From contig LXWE01000002.1 of assembly GCA_001660395.1 (NCBI GenBank), forward strand, positions 186,001 to 250,000: a stretch of DNA of 64,000 nucleotides, read 5' to 3'. The stretch is from Alteromonadaceae bacterium XY-R5. GTDB lineage: Bacteria; Pseudomonadota; Gammaproteobacteria; Enterobacterales; Alteromonadaceae. Position numbers and translations under genes: made by a program. The notes beneath the pieces were generated by a model that was not told the origin of the DNA, ran no database searches, and saw only the letters and a list, made by a program, of their open reading frames with translations. Each line of letters opens with the position of its first letter. Positions within the stretch are counted from its first letter, which is position 1. This document shows, piece by piece, positions 44,392 to 54,570 of the stretch.

Positions 44392-46518
44392 ATGCAACTC
44401 AACTCTGCCTACCATCAATTGAGCATTCGCACCAAATTACTGATTTCAGTCGTTGGTTTGGTGGTGATCTGTGTCGCCTTGCTGTTTTATTTTTCTTACT
44501 CGGCAATGACGCGGCTGTCTCAGGAACAATTACAGGAAACGCAAAAGCAATTACAGCAATCCGTGCTGCAGAGTATGGCCTTAACCGGAGATAACGCCGC
44601 AGCCCAAATTCAGGATTTGATGAATGTTGCGTTTCAGGTACCGAAAACCCTAGACAGAATGATGGAGGAGTCGGCATATCCGAAAGCGCCCATGAGCCGG
44701 GAGAGAGTGCAGGAGTTAACTAAGTCGGCTTTATTGAGTCATCCGCTACTGAGCTCTGCCTATGTGCAGTTTGAAGCCAACGCTTATGACAACAGCGATG
44801 CTAAATATCAGGGAGCCGGTGGGCATAGCACAAATACTGGTAGCCTTGAGGTCTATTGGGTTAAGCGCGGCACCACATATACCCATTATGGCGTCGAAGA
44901 TTCGAATGAAAAATATGATGCTACGCCGAATGAATATGGTGTTCGCGCCAGTGAATATTACCTGTGTTTATATGATACCCATAAGCCGTGTATTTTAGAT
45001 CCTTATCTATATGAAATTGAGCCGGGCTACAGTGAATTGATGACCAGTCTGGTCGAGCCCATCATGCAAGGTGAGCGTTTTTTGGGAATGGCTGGTGCGG
45101 ACATTAACCTGCCGATAGTGCAAAAATGGCTGAGTGCAAAGGCCAGTAATTTTTATCAGGGCAATTCAAAAATGAGCCTAATCAGCCAGCGAAATTTGCT
45201 GGTAGCGTCGACGGAATTTCCAGAGCAGTTAGGCCGCAGCGTTGAGCAGGCATCGTCAGCATTAACTGACATTGTCAATAATTCGAGCAGTGAAATTGTC
45301 GGTAGCGACTACTGGCATGTCAAAATCCCCTTTGATATCGCCGATACCGGAGTGAAGTGGACATTAGTGGTATCGATCCCAACCGCGCTGGCACTGGCTC
45401 CGTTAAAAGAAATGCAGAAAGTGGCAAACGAAACCTTTGTCGCTGAAAGCCAGAAGTTTGTGCTGCTGGCGATAATTTTAGTGGTGGTGGCGGTTGTGCT
45501 GGTCGTGTGGCTAGCCAGCACGTTATCACGTCCCATTGAACGGGTCTCAGATTCTATCGCCCAGTTGGCCAGCAATGAGGGGGATTTAACCCAGCAAGTG
45601 GAAGTGTCCAGTCATAAAGAATTGATCGCCGTCGCCGACGGACTGAATCGCTTTATGGAAAAGCTGCGCGATATGATTACTCACCTCAAGCAGGTGGCCA
45701 GTGAAGTAAATCTGAATATGCAGGCGATGGATGATAAAGCGAATGCCATTCGTTCGGAAACCGAAGAGCAGGATCAAAACCTGGATAATGTAGTAACCGC
45801 CATGAACCAAATGGCCACCAGTGCTATTGAAGTGGCCAAACTGGCAGGCAGCACGGCTGTGAGTGCCGACGAAAGTGGACGCTTACTGCAACAAACACAA
45901 AGTAGTTTCCGCCAGAATGTGGATGAAGTGAATGCACTGGCCACCAGTATGCAAAGTACCGCAAACCAGGTTGCAAATGTTGCCAGCCGAAGCCAGGAAA
46001 TTACCAGTATTATCAGTACTATCCAGGCTATCGCCGAGCAAACCAATTTGCTGGCATTGAATGCTGCCATCGAAGCGGCCAGGGCAGGTGAGCAGGGCAG
46101 AGGCTTCGCTGTGGTCGCTGATGAAGTGCGTAGCCTTGCAGGCAGAACTCAGGTATCTACCCAGGAAATTAGCAGTCTGATTCAAAATTTACAGTCAGAC
46201 GTGAATTTAGCGGTTACTGCGCTTGGTGAAATACAGGAAGCTGTGGGGACAACAGTAGACAATACCATGGCCAGTTTTGAGCGTTTATCCAAGGCTTCAG
46301 AAGGAATGAGCCTGATTAATCAGAATACTGCACAGGTGGCCACCGCTGCCGAAGAGCAAAGCCAGGTTAGTGAAGAAATTAATGGCCGAATTGTGGCCAT
46401 CGGAGATGGCAGTACCCAATTGGCAGCCATGAGTGATGAACTAAAAGGCCTGAGTGATCAAATTCGCCAGTTGGTGTCGAGTATGAATAGCCAGCTTGAT
46501 CGCTTACGTTCGGAGTAG
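44392..46518 (+). CDS. Methyl-accepting chemotaxis protein with dCache-type sensor
   Basis: The ATG at 44392 (708 residues, GGAAA upstream) puts the first membrane helix at ~16-38 ([20 protein letters not shown]). Earlier in-frame starts at 44242 or 44308 give atypical N-termini. The periplasmic part (~40-345) looks like a double Cache sensor ([50 protein letters not shown]). Then a membrane helix, HAMP, and a signalling domain with tip [20 protein letters not shown] and [18 protein letters not shown]. Ligand unknown. Confidence 0.92.
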   Translation: MQLNSAYHQLSIRTKLLISVVGLVVICVALLFYFSYSAMTRLSQEQLQETQKQLQQSVLQSMALTGDNAAAQIQDLMNVAFQVPKTLDRMMEESAYPKAPMSRERVQELTKSALLSHPLLSSAYVQFEANAYDNSDAKYQGAGGHSTNTGSLEVYWVKRGTTYTHYGVEDSNEKYDATPNEYGVRASEYYLCLYDTHKPCILDPYLYEIEPGYSELMTSLVEPIMQGERFLGMAGADINLPIVQKWLSAKASNFYQGNSKMSLISQRNLLVASTEFPEQLGRSVEQASSALTDIVNNSSSEIVGSDYWHVKIPFDIADTGVKWTLVVSIPTALALAPLKEMQKVANETFVAESQKFVLLAIILVVVAVVLVVWLASTLSRPIERVSDSIAQLASNEGDLTQQVEVSSHKELIAVADGLNRFMEKLRDMITHLKQVASEVNLNMQAMDDKANAIRSETEEQDQNLDNVVTAMNQMATSAIEVAKLAGSTAVSADESGRLLQQTQSSFRQNVDEVNALATSMQSTANQVANVASRSQEITSIISTIQAIAEQTNLLALNAAIEAARAGEQGRGFAVVADEVRSLAGRTQVSTQEISSLIQNLQSDVNLAVTALGEIQEAVGTTVDNTMASFERLSKASEGMSLINQNTAQVATAAEEQSQVSEEINGRIVAIGDGSTQLAAMSDELKGLSDQIRQLVSSMNSQLDRLRSE

Positions 46519-46531
46519 TCTGACCCAACAA

Positions 46532-46558
46532 GGTGCGAAATGGAATTTTGATCGCACC
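46532..46558. repeat. Inverted repeat after the chemoreceptor gene
   Basis: GGTGCGA (46532-46538) and TCGCACC (46552-46558) with a 13-base loop, just downstream of the chemoreceptor stop. No T run; possibly a weak terminator. Confidence 0.35.
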
Positions 46559-46711
46559 CTTGCGATTCATTTGATGCTCCGCTTTCGGGAGGGGAGTACT
46601 TGAATCGGCATTTTTACTGGCTTCGATGGATTGGTGGACCAGTGGCGTAATATTTGCTTCGCTTGCTATTAAAAAATAAGAATATTGTTGCTGTAAGAGT
46701 TGTTTTTCCTC

Positions 46712-47293
46712 ATGAGCAGAGTGTTGTTTCCCGAATTTTCGCTGCGTCGAAGAAGCGTTTCCCATCCCCGAACAGAGCCTCAACAGCAGGTTTATGTCAG
46801 CATCTTTTCCCGTTATTACGCGGACGTCGTGCGTTTACTCTGTGGTATGTTACCGAATAAACAAGATGCGGAAGATCTTGCGCAGGAAGTATTGTTGCGT
46901 ATTATCCGGGCGCAGGAACCGGAAAAGTTAAGCCAAAATCCGAAAGCCTACTTATTTCAAATTGCGACGAATTTGGTTCGCGACCGTATCCGTCAGCAAC
47001 ATGCGCAAAAGTATGCCCATGACTGTGCCGACGATACTGATGTGGAACAGTTAAGCGCTATTGCGGCTTCTCCGGAACAACACGTTGGCGCTGCTGAGAC
47101 GCTGGCTGGGATCCAGGCCATACTTCAACGGCTTCCGAACGAAGATAAACGGATTTTTATCTGGTGTAAGATGTACCAGTTATCGACAAAAGAAATCTCT
47201 GAACGCATGAACTTGCCACTACGCACAGTCCAGCGGCGTTTAACCGATGTGCTTAGTCAAATTACAATGCAATTGGAGCAAGGTGATGACTGA
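46712..47293 (+). CDS. ECF sigma factor of the FecI type
   Basis: 193 residues from the ATG at 46712. Region 2 is VSIFSRYYADVVRLLCGMLPNKQDAEDLAQEVLLRI; region 4 has RLPNEDKRIFIWCKMYQLSTKEISERMNLPLRTVQRRL, a helix-turn-helix for -35 recognition. FecI-type factors direct transcription of TonB receptor genes when signalled by an outer membrane transducer. The stop overlaps the anti-sigma gene by 8 bases, indicating coupled translation. Confidence 0.92.
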   Translation: MSRVLFPEFSLRRRSVSHPRTEPQQQVYVSIFSRYYADVVRLLCGMLPNKQDAEDLAQEVLLRIIRAQEPEKLSQNPKAYLFQIATNLVRDRIRQQHAQKYAHDCADDTDVEQLSAIAASPEQHVGAAETLAGIQAILQRLPNEDKRIFIWCKMYQLSTKEISERMNLPLRTVQRRLTDVLSQITMQLEQGDD

Positions 47294-48284
47294 GCAGCAA
47301 CGATTATTAGCCCGTCAGCAAGCCGCCAGTTGGGTGCTTTTACTGGATATTGAACAAAGTACTGATCCAGCCGACTATCAGGCTTTTATCGAATGGGTTC
47401 GGCTTGCCCCTGAGCATGACCGACTGTATGAGCACTGCCGTCTCGCCTGGCAGGAATCCGGACAATTACCCGCGACTGAATATGTTGAACACGCGCCCTA
47501 TCATGCCCAGGTGATTGAATTCACAGCGTCGACAAAGGCAGCGGGAACACATGGCAACAAGCGTCATACCTGGCTGGGATTGTGCGCGAGTGTATTTCTG
47601 TTGGTTGGACTGATGTTGTGGACGTTATTACCGGGTACTCCCCAGTACAGTCCTTATTTTGTTTCAACTCAGGTAGGTGAGCAGCGCGCCCTGCAATTAG
47701 AAGATGGCAGCAGGCTGACTTTGAATACCGATACAGCATTGTCAGTGCGTTACAGTGACAAACAGCGTCTGATTGTTGTTGAACATGGTGAAGTGCTGGT
47801 GGATGTGGCCAAAAATTCAAACTGGCCATTTCTGGTCTCAACACCCGTCGGCCAGGTAGAAGCGCTCGGAACCAAATTTACCCTGCGCGCTGATGCAGAG
47901 CATACTCAGGTTAACTTGATTGAGGGGCATTTGCGCGTTAGCCAACCCAATAAAGGTCGGGTGTTGGGTGAACTGTTTGGAGGCGAAGCGGTTGATCTTG
48001 TATCAGGGCCGGAATTTAATAAGCATTCTGTGCCGACATTGCAGGATCCGCCCGATTGGTTGCGTGGAAAGCTCAGTTTCAATGATGTTTCTCTGGCAGA
48101 ACTGGTGGCGGAAGTAAATCGGTATTTACCGCAAAAGGTTTATCTCTCTGCGCCTGAACTAGGCCGTTTACGGGTGAGCGCGGTGTTTGAGCCCACCAAC
48201 GTAGATGGGTTATTCTCTGCCTTGGAAAGGGGCTTTCAGCTAAAAATTCAAAGAACTGCCGCTGGGATTTATTTGTCACGCTAA
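47286..48284 (+). CDS. FecR-type anti-sigma factor / transmembrane signal transducer
   Basis: 332 residues from the ATG at 47286, which overlaps the sigma gene (ATGACTGA). Cytoplasmic FecR N-terminal domain (~1-75: ARQQAASWVLLLD, FIEWVRLAPEHDRLYEHCRLAW), one membrane helix (~95-117: WLGLCASVFLLVGLMLWTLL), the periplasmic FecR domain (QRALQLEDGSRLTLNTDTAL, EHGEVLVDV, VGQVEALGTKFTLR) and a C-terminal STN-like region (LSFNDVSLAELVAEVNRYLP). It should hold the sigma factor inactive or activate it in response to the receptor encoded next. Confidence 0.92.
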   Translation: MTEQQRLLARQQAASWVLLLDIEQSTDPADYQAFIEWVRLAPEHDRLYEHCRLAWQESGQLPATEYVEHAPYHAQVIEFTASTKAAGTHGNKRHTWLGLCASVFLLVGLMLWTLLPGTPQYSPYFVSTQVGEQRALQLEDGSRLTLNTDTALSVRYSDKQRLIVVEHGEVLVDVAKNSNWPFLVSTPVGQVEALGTKFTLRADAEHTQVNLIEGHLRVSQPNKGRVLGELFGGEAVDLVSGPEFNKHSVPTLQDPPDWLRGKLSFNDVSLAELVAEVNRYLPQKVYLSAPELGRLRVSAVFEPTNVDGLFSALERGFQLKIQRTAAGIYLSR

Positions 48285-48286
48285 TC

Positions 48287-50731
48287 ATGGCTGAAGCACA
48301 CTCAACTTCATTTCGCAGGTGGCTTCCCTTATGTGTCTGGCTGTGGTCGATGCCGTTATTGGCTTCACAACGCTTTGATTTGCAGATATCAACCCCATCG
48401 CTTGCAGATGCCTTAATGGCACTGGCCAGTCAAACCGATGTCTCGCTTTTTTACGATGCCAGCCTAGTGCATGGCAAGTTCAGCCAGCCAATAAGCGGGC
48501 AGTGGACAATAGCGGATGCTCTATCCTTACTTCTCAAAGGAACCGACTTAATTTGGCAGCAGCAAACGGATGGTAGCATTGTCATTTATCGGCCAGCCCT
48601 TCCTGCTGAGGCCGAGATAGAACCCACTGAGTTCACTACAGGAATTGAACGTATTCAGGTCACCGCTCAGCGGCGTAATCAGTGGCAAGAGCAGGTTCCC
48701 ATTTCGTTAACGGTGCTCGATGCTACGCTGCTGGCTGAGACGGACTCCGTTAATTTGTCGACGCTGTCCACCCGTATTCCCGGTTTTTTTGTCACCAATT
48801 TTAGTCTCGGGCAGCCTCAGGTAAGGATCAGGGGCATTGGCACCTCAGATGATGGTCCTGGCAATGACATTCCCGTCGCGCTTTACGTCGATGATGTGTA
48901 TTTGGGGCGTATGACGGACATGAATGTGGCGCTATTGGATGTTGAACAGGTTGATGTACTGCGCGGCCCTCAAACGACCCTGTTTGGCTATAACGCCAGT
49001 GCCGGTGCGATTCAGGTAAAGCGCAAAGCGCCTGGAGATAGCTTACAGGGCGAGCTCGAAGTTGCCACAGGCAGCCGCAATTTACGTGGTGTTAGTACGA
49101 ACATCGATGGTCCACTCGGTACCAGCATGTGGCTGGGCCGAATGGCTTATACCTATCAGGATATCGAAGGCTATCAATACAATCTGTATACAGGTAGAGA
49201 CCAGCAGGGGGGAAAGACCCAGGCCTGGCGCGGCAGCCTGCAACGAAACACCGATGCGTTAAGCTTCACCTTAAATATGGATTATGCCGATGAAAATATG
49301 GATGGAGCCGGACGTATACCAGTGGGGGAGACAGATGCTGCCATATTATTTCGCGCCTATGGTGGTGATGCCCGCCATGCACTAAATGATATTGCTGGAT
49401 TTAGCCGCCGGCAATTAAAAGGCGTAAGTGCCCACCTCGACTGGCCCTTTGAACAGGCTTCGGTTGTATCGGTTACTGCCTGGCGTGAAGGACATTTTAA
49501 GTTTCTTGAAGATTTGGTGGGCCTTAATGGTGACATCAACAGTTCCGAGGGGATTAAAGGGATCATTGACGACACCGTTGGCGAGTTTGCCAATGGGGTA
49601 GAGGATCACTACCAGCAATTTTCGCAGGAAATTCGTATTAGTTCTGAATTTAATCACAATTTTGATTGGGTGTTTGGGGCTATTTATTTGCGACAACAGG
49701 TGTATCGGGGGGAGTATTTCGAATATCGCTTATCTGCACAGGATGATGAAGACAGAGAGGTGAATCTGCAACACAACCGCACCCAGAGTTATGCCTTTTA
49801 TTTTGATAGCGAAATTTTGCTGGCACCCGCATGGCGACTAAATTTGGGCGTAAGGCAAGCCTTAGATCATAAAATTAATCAGCAGTCGGTAGATAACGCC
49901 AGTATTATCTTTGACGAAGACTATGTGGCTCATTCCCGTCATAGCTGGCACAGCACCTCACCGCGGGCATTGTTGAGTTATACCCCCGCAGAGGGGCAGA
50001 TGTATTACGCATCTTTAACTCGCGGATATAAAAGCGGTGCCTATCGGGCCCATGCCGCCAATGCAGCGTTAGCTCGAACCCCTTTACAGCCCGCTCAACT
50101 CACCAATGCTGAAATTGGTACAAAGTGGTTTAACCGTCATTGGCAGGTATCGGCTAATTATTTCTACAGTCGCTATCGCAATATGCAGGTGTATGGCTTT
50201 GTGGATATCCGCGAGTTGGAAGAGGACAACAGCATGAATTTTTCCGCATCTAATTCTGCTTCATCCCATATCGAGGGAATTGAAGCAGAAGCCAATCTTG
50301 CCATTGGTGCAGAGGTTCATCTGTATGGGAACTATGCCTGGTCACGCGGACGATTCGACCAGTATATTGACGACAATGGTAATGATTTGAGTGGTCAGGC
50401 GCTGCTGAATTACCCGGATACTATGTTCATGCTGGGGATGCGAGGACAACATGAGGTTGCTGCTGGGCAACTAACCTGGCGTCTTGAAGCGTACTATCAG
50501 GCCTCGGCTTATCGTACCTATCAGCACGACCCGCTACTGGCCATACGCAGCTTTCACCGATTGGATGGATATATGGCTTATCAACCTAATCAGGCAAACT
50601 GGAAGCTACAACTTAAAATACAAAATTTGCTGGATACCCTGTATCAGGCCCATACTGTTGTTGGCTATGGAGGCTACGATTTATATGCGCCACCACGCAC
50701 ATCATCCATTTCGTTTAACTATCACTTTTAA
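48287..50731 (+). CDS. FecA-type TonB-dependent transducer with N-terminal STN signalling domain
   Basis: 814 residues starting three bases after the fecR-like stop. After the signal peptide (to about LLAS) comes an STN domain (~30-105: FDLQISTPSLADALMALASQ, VSLFYDASL), which contacts the anti-sigma factor. The plug (IERIQVTAQRRNQWQEQVP, VRIRGIGTSDDG, LRGPQTTLFGYNASAGAI) and barrel follow, ending SSISFNYHF. Sigma, anti-sigma and transducer form one operon. The substrate is not evident; unlike FecA it sits beside an amidohydrolase and not siderophore or citrate genes. Confidence 0.92.
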   Translation: MAEAHSTSFRRWLPLCVWLWSMPLLASQRFDLQISTPSLADALMALASQTDVSLFYDASLVHGKFSQPISGQWTIADALSLLLKGTDLIWQQQTDGSIVIYRPALPAEAEIEPTEFTTGIERIQVTAQRRNQWQEQVPISLTVLDATLLAETDSVNLSTLSTRIPGFFVTNFSLGQPQVRIRGIGTSDDGPGNDIPVALYVDDVYLGRMTDMNVALLDVEQVDVLRGPQTTLFGYNASAGAIQVKRKAPGDSLQGELEVATGSRNLRGVSTNIDGPLGTSMWLGRMAYTYQDIEGYQYNLYTGRDQQGGKTQAWRGSLQRNTDALSFTLNMDYADENMDGAGRIPVGETDAAILFRAYGGDARHALNDIAGFSRRQLKGVSAHLDWPFEQASVVSVTAWREGHFKFLEDLVGLNGDINSSEGIKGIIDDTVGEFANGVEDHYQQFSQEIRISSEFNHNFDWVFGAIYLRQQVYRGEYFEYRLSAQDDEDREVNLQHNRTQSYAFYFDSEILLAPAWRLNLGVRQALDHKINQQSVDNASIIFDEDYVAHSRHSWHSTSPRALLSYTPAEGQMYYASLTRGYKSGAYRAHAANAALARTPLQPAQLTNAEIGTKWFNRHWQVSANYFYSRYRNMQVYGFVDIRELEEDNSMNFSASNSASSHIEGIEAEANLAIGAEVHLYGNYAWSRGRFDQYIDDNGNDLSGQALLNYPDTMFMLGMRGQHEVAAGQLTWRLEAYYQASAYRTYQHDPLLAIRSFHRLDGYMAYQPNQANWKLQLKIQNLLDTLYQAHTVVGYGGYDLYAPPRTSSISFNYHF

Positions 50732-50771
50732 AGAATTTTAATTTTTTTGGCGCGTGTTTGTCATTTTCTCG

Positions 50772-50807
50772 TTATGTGAAGTGAGGGAGGAGATCTTCTT
50801 CACATAA
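50772..50807. repeat. 10-bp inverted repeat upstream of the second TonB receptor
   Basis: TTATGTGAAG (50772-50781) and CTTCACATAA (50798-50807), perfect complements with a 16-base gap, end shortly before the ribosome-binding site (GAGAAGGA) of the receptor. No T run, so it looks like an operator or 5'-UTR hairpin rather than a terminator. Confidence 0.5.
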
Positions 50808-50830
50808 TCACAATAAAGAGAAGGAAAACC

Positions 50831-53017
50831 ATGAACACATTTCAACGCTCCAGTCTGGCAGCGACAGTTGCCATGTTACTTTGTCCCTCACTATCCGCTT
50901 TCGCCCAGGAAGCGCCAGCAGATACCGAAAGTGCGGACGATGCACTTGAAGTGATCACGGTTAATGCGCGTAAACGTACCGAAACCCTGCAAGATGTGCC
51001 CTTATCTATCACTGCCATGGGGATGAAAGATATTGAAGCCCTTGGGGCCGACCGCATGCGTGACCTCGAACATGCCGTGCCCAATATGATGTTTGATGGT
51101 GCCAATCAAAGTTCGAAAACGGCTATCGGTATCCGCGGCATTTACAGTAATGCGCGTAACGTGGGCTTTGAGTCTGGTGTCGGGGTCTATGTCGATGGCG
51201 TGTTTATGGGCCGTCCGATGGCATTTAACCAGGAAATGCCGGATGTTGTGCAAATGGAAGTATTGCGGGGCCCACAAGGCACTCTGTTTGGTAAAAATAC
51301 CATGGCCGGCGCCATTAACATTACCACCTCAGAACCTACGGATGTTCCAACCGCCAAAGTCTCGATTAAATTAGGTAATTACGATTTGGTGGAAACGTCT
51401 GCCATTGTCAGCGGTGGTTTGACGGATAATCTGTCCGGCAAAGTGGTGGGCTTCTATGCCGACCGCGATGGTTATGAACACAATGTGTATAACGATACCT
51501 ACATTAACGATGAACATTACTGGGGCAGCAGAGCTCAGCTGCACTATACCCCAACAGAAGATTTAACCATTGATCTGCGCGCGGATTACATGAACGAAGA
51601 TCACTCACCTAACTTTGGTGAGGTATTAGATACATCAGGTTCCTTGGGGCAATACGTTGAAGGCTTGCGTACTCATAGTTTTGATACGGTCAACAATGAA
51701 AAGCGCGAACTTTGGGGGGCGTCACTGACTGCCGATTATAGGATCAGCGATGCGCTGAGTCTGAAATCTATTACGTCTTACCGTACCGCCGACAGAAGCT
51801 TTATTAACGAAGAAGATTACGGTACCACACCTTACAGCATGGTTGGCTTATCAACGGAAACCTTTGATGTAAAAAGTCAGGAGTTTCAGGTGTCTGGTGT
51901 CGGTGACAATTATGACTGGGTAGCGGGGGTCCATTTATATCATCAGGTATCAGAGGCAGCTCGACCGTTAGCCGGTGGATATATTGATTTATTGATGGGC
52001 GCGGCAGATTCAGTTGTGGGTAACGAGGTAAGAGTAGAAACCAGCAGCTATGCCGTGTTTTTCCATACCAACTATAACCTGACGGATGCCTTAACCTTAA
52101 TTGCGGGGGCCCGTTATACCTATGAGGAAAAGGCTTCTGACTATGAGCAAACAGGCCAACAACTTGGCTTGCTGGAAGTGCCTTTGCGCCATGATGAACT
52201 GGATGACAGTGACATTTCGCCAACCGTGGGTCTGCAATATAAATTCAGTAAAGACCTAAACTTCTACACCACTGTCAGCAAAGGTTTTAAATCCGGTGGT
52301 TATAACGCAGATTTCTTAACGTCGGTCGCTTTAGATCAAGACTCGGGCGAGCTGCTGTTTGAATTTGAACCCGAATCTTTGGTGAACTACGAAGCCGGGG
52401 CAAAAGGCACCTTTTTGGACGGACGTTTACGCGCGAGTTTAACTGCTTTCTTGATGGATTATGAAGACATGCAGGTGTTTCAAACCATCCTGACAGATGA
52501 AGGCACCCTGGGATTGTTTGTGACTAATGCTGGGTCCGCTACCAGTCAGGGCCTTGAAGCTGAGTTTTCATTTCAGTTAAGTCATGAACTACGCATGAAC
52601 TTCGGCGGTGGATATACCGACGCCACCTACGATGATTTTGCCACCCTTACCTGTGATGGCGGTAACTGTGCGGGCAATCAGCTTATTCAATCACCCAAAT
52701 ACACCATTTCAACCGGCCTGAATTGGGAGCATGAGTTTGGCAATGGCGGGGTATTGGTGGCGTCTGCTCATTACAGTTATCGTGCCAAGCGTTATCGCGA
52801 TGCCGCCAATGAAGATGAGTTACCTGGTTATGGCTTAGTGGGGGGGCGCATAGGCTATCTGTCCGCTAATGGTAACTGGGATATTTTCCTGGAAGGCGAC
52901 AACCTGACCAACAAAGATTATCTCATGTATTACAACGTCAGCAGCACGGCCGGTGCGCTGGGGGCCTATGGTGCACCGCGTATGTGGGGCGCAAAGTTCA
53001 CCTATCACTTCGAATAA
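50831..53017 (+). CDS. TonB-dependent outer membrane receptor
   Basis: 728 residues with a signal peptide cleaved near AFAQ|E, no STN domain, a TonB-box-like EVITVNARKRTETLQDVPLS, plug (IGIRGIYSNARNVGFESGV, LRGPQGTLFGKNTMAGAI) and barrel. It ends in KFTYHFE: the usual C-terminal aromatic is followed by one glutamate, slightly unusual for BAM recognition. It starts 99 bases after the FecA-like gene and 15 bases before a periplasmic amidohydrolase, so it probably imports the substrate that enzyme cleaves. Confidence 0.92.
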   Translation: MNTFQRSSLAATVAMLLCPSLSAFAQEAPADTESADDALEVITVNARKRTETLQDVPLSITAMGMKDIEALGADRMRDLEHAVPNMMFDGANQSSKTAIGIRGIYSNARNVGFESGVGVYVDGVFMGRPMAFNQEMPDVVQMEVLRGPQGTLFGKNTMAGAINITTSEPTDVPTAKVSIKLGNYDLVETSAIVSGGLTDNLSGKVVGFYADRDGYEHNVYNDTYINDEHYWGSRAQLHYTPTEDLTIDLRADYMNEDHSPNFGEVLDTSGSLGQYVEGLRTHSFDTVNNEKRELWGASLTADYRISDALSLKSITSYRTADRSFINEEDYGTTPYSMVGLSTETFDVKSQEFQVSGVGDNYDWVAGVHLYHQVSEAARPLAGGYIDLLMGAADSVVGNEVRVETSSYAVFFHTNYNLTDALTLIAGARYTYEEKASDYEQTGQQLGLLEVPLRHDELDDSDISPTVGLQYKFSKDLNFYTTVSKGFKSGGYNADFLTSVALDQDSGELLFEFEPESLVNYEAGAKGTFLDGRLRASLTAFLMDYEDMQVFQTILTDEGTLGLFVTNAGSATSQGLEAEFSFQLSHELRMNFGGGYTDATYDDFATLTCDGGNCAGNQLIQSPKYTISTGLNWEHEFGNGGVLVASAHYSYRAKRYRDAANEDELPGYGLVGGRIGYLSANGNWDIFLEGDNLTNKDYLMYYNVSSTAGALGAYGAPRMWGAKFTYHFE

Positions 53018-53032
53018 TAATAAGGAATTTAG

Positions 53033-54463
53033 ATGAAAAAGTTTGCTTTAAGCTTAGTGGCCATGGGCCTTGCTCTGACCCAGCCAGTACTTGCTGATGA
53101 TAAAGCCATCGTTGATGGTTATTTTAAAGAATTAAAAGCCCCTGCCGTGAATATTGCTGAGCATTTGTGGGATTGGGCGGAAACCGGTTTTCATGAAGAA
53201 AAGAGCAGTGAGTTGATGCAGCAAACCCTTAAAGATGCGGGGTTTACTGTGCAGTCGGGTGTGGCTGGTATGCCCACAGCGTTTATTGCCAGCTACGGTA
53301 ATACGGGACCTGTGATTGGTATTTTGGCGGAAATGGATGCGTTACCTGGTTTGTCTCAGGATGCCGTGCCTGAGCATTCACCCATTGAGGGAAAACAAGC
53401 CGGCCATGCTTGTGGTCACCATTTATTTGCCGGTGGGTCAGTCACGGCTGCGATGGCGGTAAAGCGCTGGCTGGAAGAAACGGGCACACCTGGCCAAATC
53501 CGTTTATACGGCACCCCTGCTGAAGAAGGGGGCTCGGGTAAGGTGTATATGGTGCGTGAAGGCTTGTTTAAGGATGTCGATACCGTATTTCACTGGCATG
53601 CCGGCCCGGTAAATACGGCCGATGCATCCTCTTCGCTGGCCAATAAAACGGCCAAATTCCGCTTTAAAGGGATAGCAGCACACGCCGCAGCGATGCCGGA
53701 ACGTGGTCGTTCTGCTCTGGATGCGGTGGAAGCGATGGATTACATGGTGAACATGATGCGTGAGCATGTGCCTTCTGATACCCGTATTCACTATGTCATC
53801 ACTAATGGTGGGCAGGCGCCCAACGTGGTGCCGGAATTTGCCGAAGTTTATTACTACATGCGTACTCCAAGAGCGGCGGATTTAGACGAACTGTGGACGC
53901 GTTTAGAAAATACAGCTAAAGCTGCAGCATTGGGGACGGGGACCGAAGCAAGTTGGGAGATCGTGTCAGGGGTATGGGATATCCTGCCAAACGTGACGCT
54001 GGCGAAAGTGATGCACGACAGTATGAGCGAGTTTGGCGGCATTCAGTACTCGGCAGATGAGCAAAAATTTGCCGATGAGATTCGTCCTACGCTGGGCAAG
54101 CAAGCTCAGAAAATGGTGGGGATGGAAAAAATGATCCTGCCATTCAGTGATGAAGTCAAAGCGGGCATCGCCTCGTCTGATGTGGGTGACGTGAGCTGGA
54201 ATGTGCCTACCGCTGGTGTGCTGACTGCCACCTGGGTGCCGGGTACGGCGTTCCATAGCTGGCAGGCGGTGGCGTCTGGTGGTACCTCCATTGGCCACAA
54301 AGGGATGATTTTGGCGGCGGAAACCATCGCCCTCAGTGCAATCAAACTGTATGAAGACCCGGCGTTAATTGAAAAAGCGAAAGAGGAATTCGGTCAGCGC
54401 AAAGGAGATGTGGAATATTATCCGCAACTGGGCGACCGATCACCTGCGCTGGATTTGCGCTAA
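53033..54463 (+). CDS. Periplasmic M20-family amidohydrolase (AbgB-like)
   Basis: 476 residues with a signal peptide (MKKFALSLVAMGLALTQPVLA), so exported. The remainder closely follows AbgB, a subunit of E. coli aminobenzoyl-glutamate hydrolase: AEHLWDWAETGFHEE, AEMDALPGLSQ, GHACGHHLFAGG, YGTPAEEGGSGKVYMVREG, FKGIAAHAAAMPERGRSALDAVEAM, STDVGDVSW-like SSDVGDVSWNVPTAG and GTAFHSWQAVASG. Metal ligands (His, Asp, Glu, Glu, His) are in place. AbgA is absent. The substrate is probably an N-acyl or N-aroyl amino acid, or another amide; secretion is unlike cytoplasmic AbgB. Confidence 0.92.
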   Translation: MKKFALSLVAMGLALTQPVLADDKAIVDGYFKELKAPAVNIAEHLWDWAETGFHEEKSSELMQQTLKDAGFTVQSGVAGMPTAFIASYGNTGPVIGILAEMDALPGLSQDAVPEHSPIEGKQAGHACGHHLFAGGSVTAAMAVKRWLEETGTPGQIRLYGTPAEEGGSGKVYMVREGLFKDVDTVFHWHAGPVNTADASSSLANKTAKFRFKGIAAHAAAMPERGRSALDAVEAMDYMVNMMREHVPSDTRIHYVITNGGQAPNVVPEFAEVYYYMRTPRAADLDELWTRLENTAKAAALGTGTEASWEIVSGVWDILPNVTLAKVMHDSMSEFGGIQYSADEQKFADEIRPTLGKQAQKMVGMEKMILPFSDEVKAGIASSDVGDVSWNVPTAGVLTATWVPGTAFHSWQAVASGGTSIGHKGMILAAETIALSAIKLYEDPALIEKAKEEFGQRKGDVEYYPQLGDRSPALDLR

Positions 54464-54538
54464 GGCCTGTTGAACGATATTCGCAGGTGGCTTAGTTGTT
54501 AAGTACCTGCACCCTTGTATAGTTGTTGTGTGGAGAGT

Positions 54539-54570
54539 AATAGGGGAGCCATCTGGCTCCCCTATTTTTT
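54539..54570 (+). terminator. Terminator of the receptor-amidohydrolase operon
   Basis: TAGGGGAGCC / GGCTCCCCTA perfect stem with ATCT loop and T run, 76 bases after the amidohydrolase stop. The same hairpin also lies at the end of the convergent eut-amt operon and may work for both. Confidence 0.88.
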
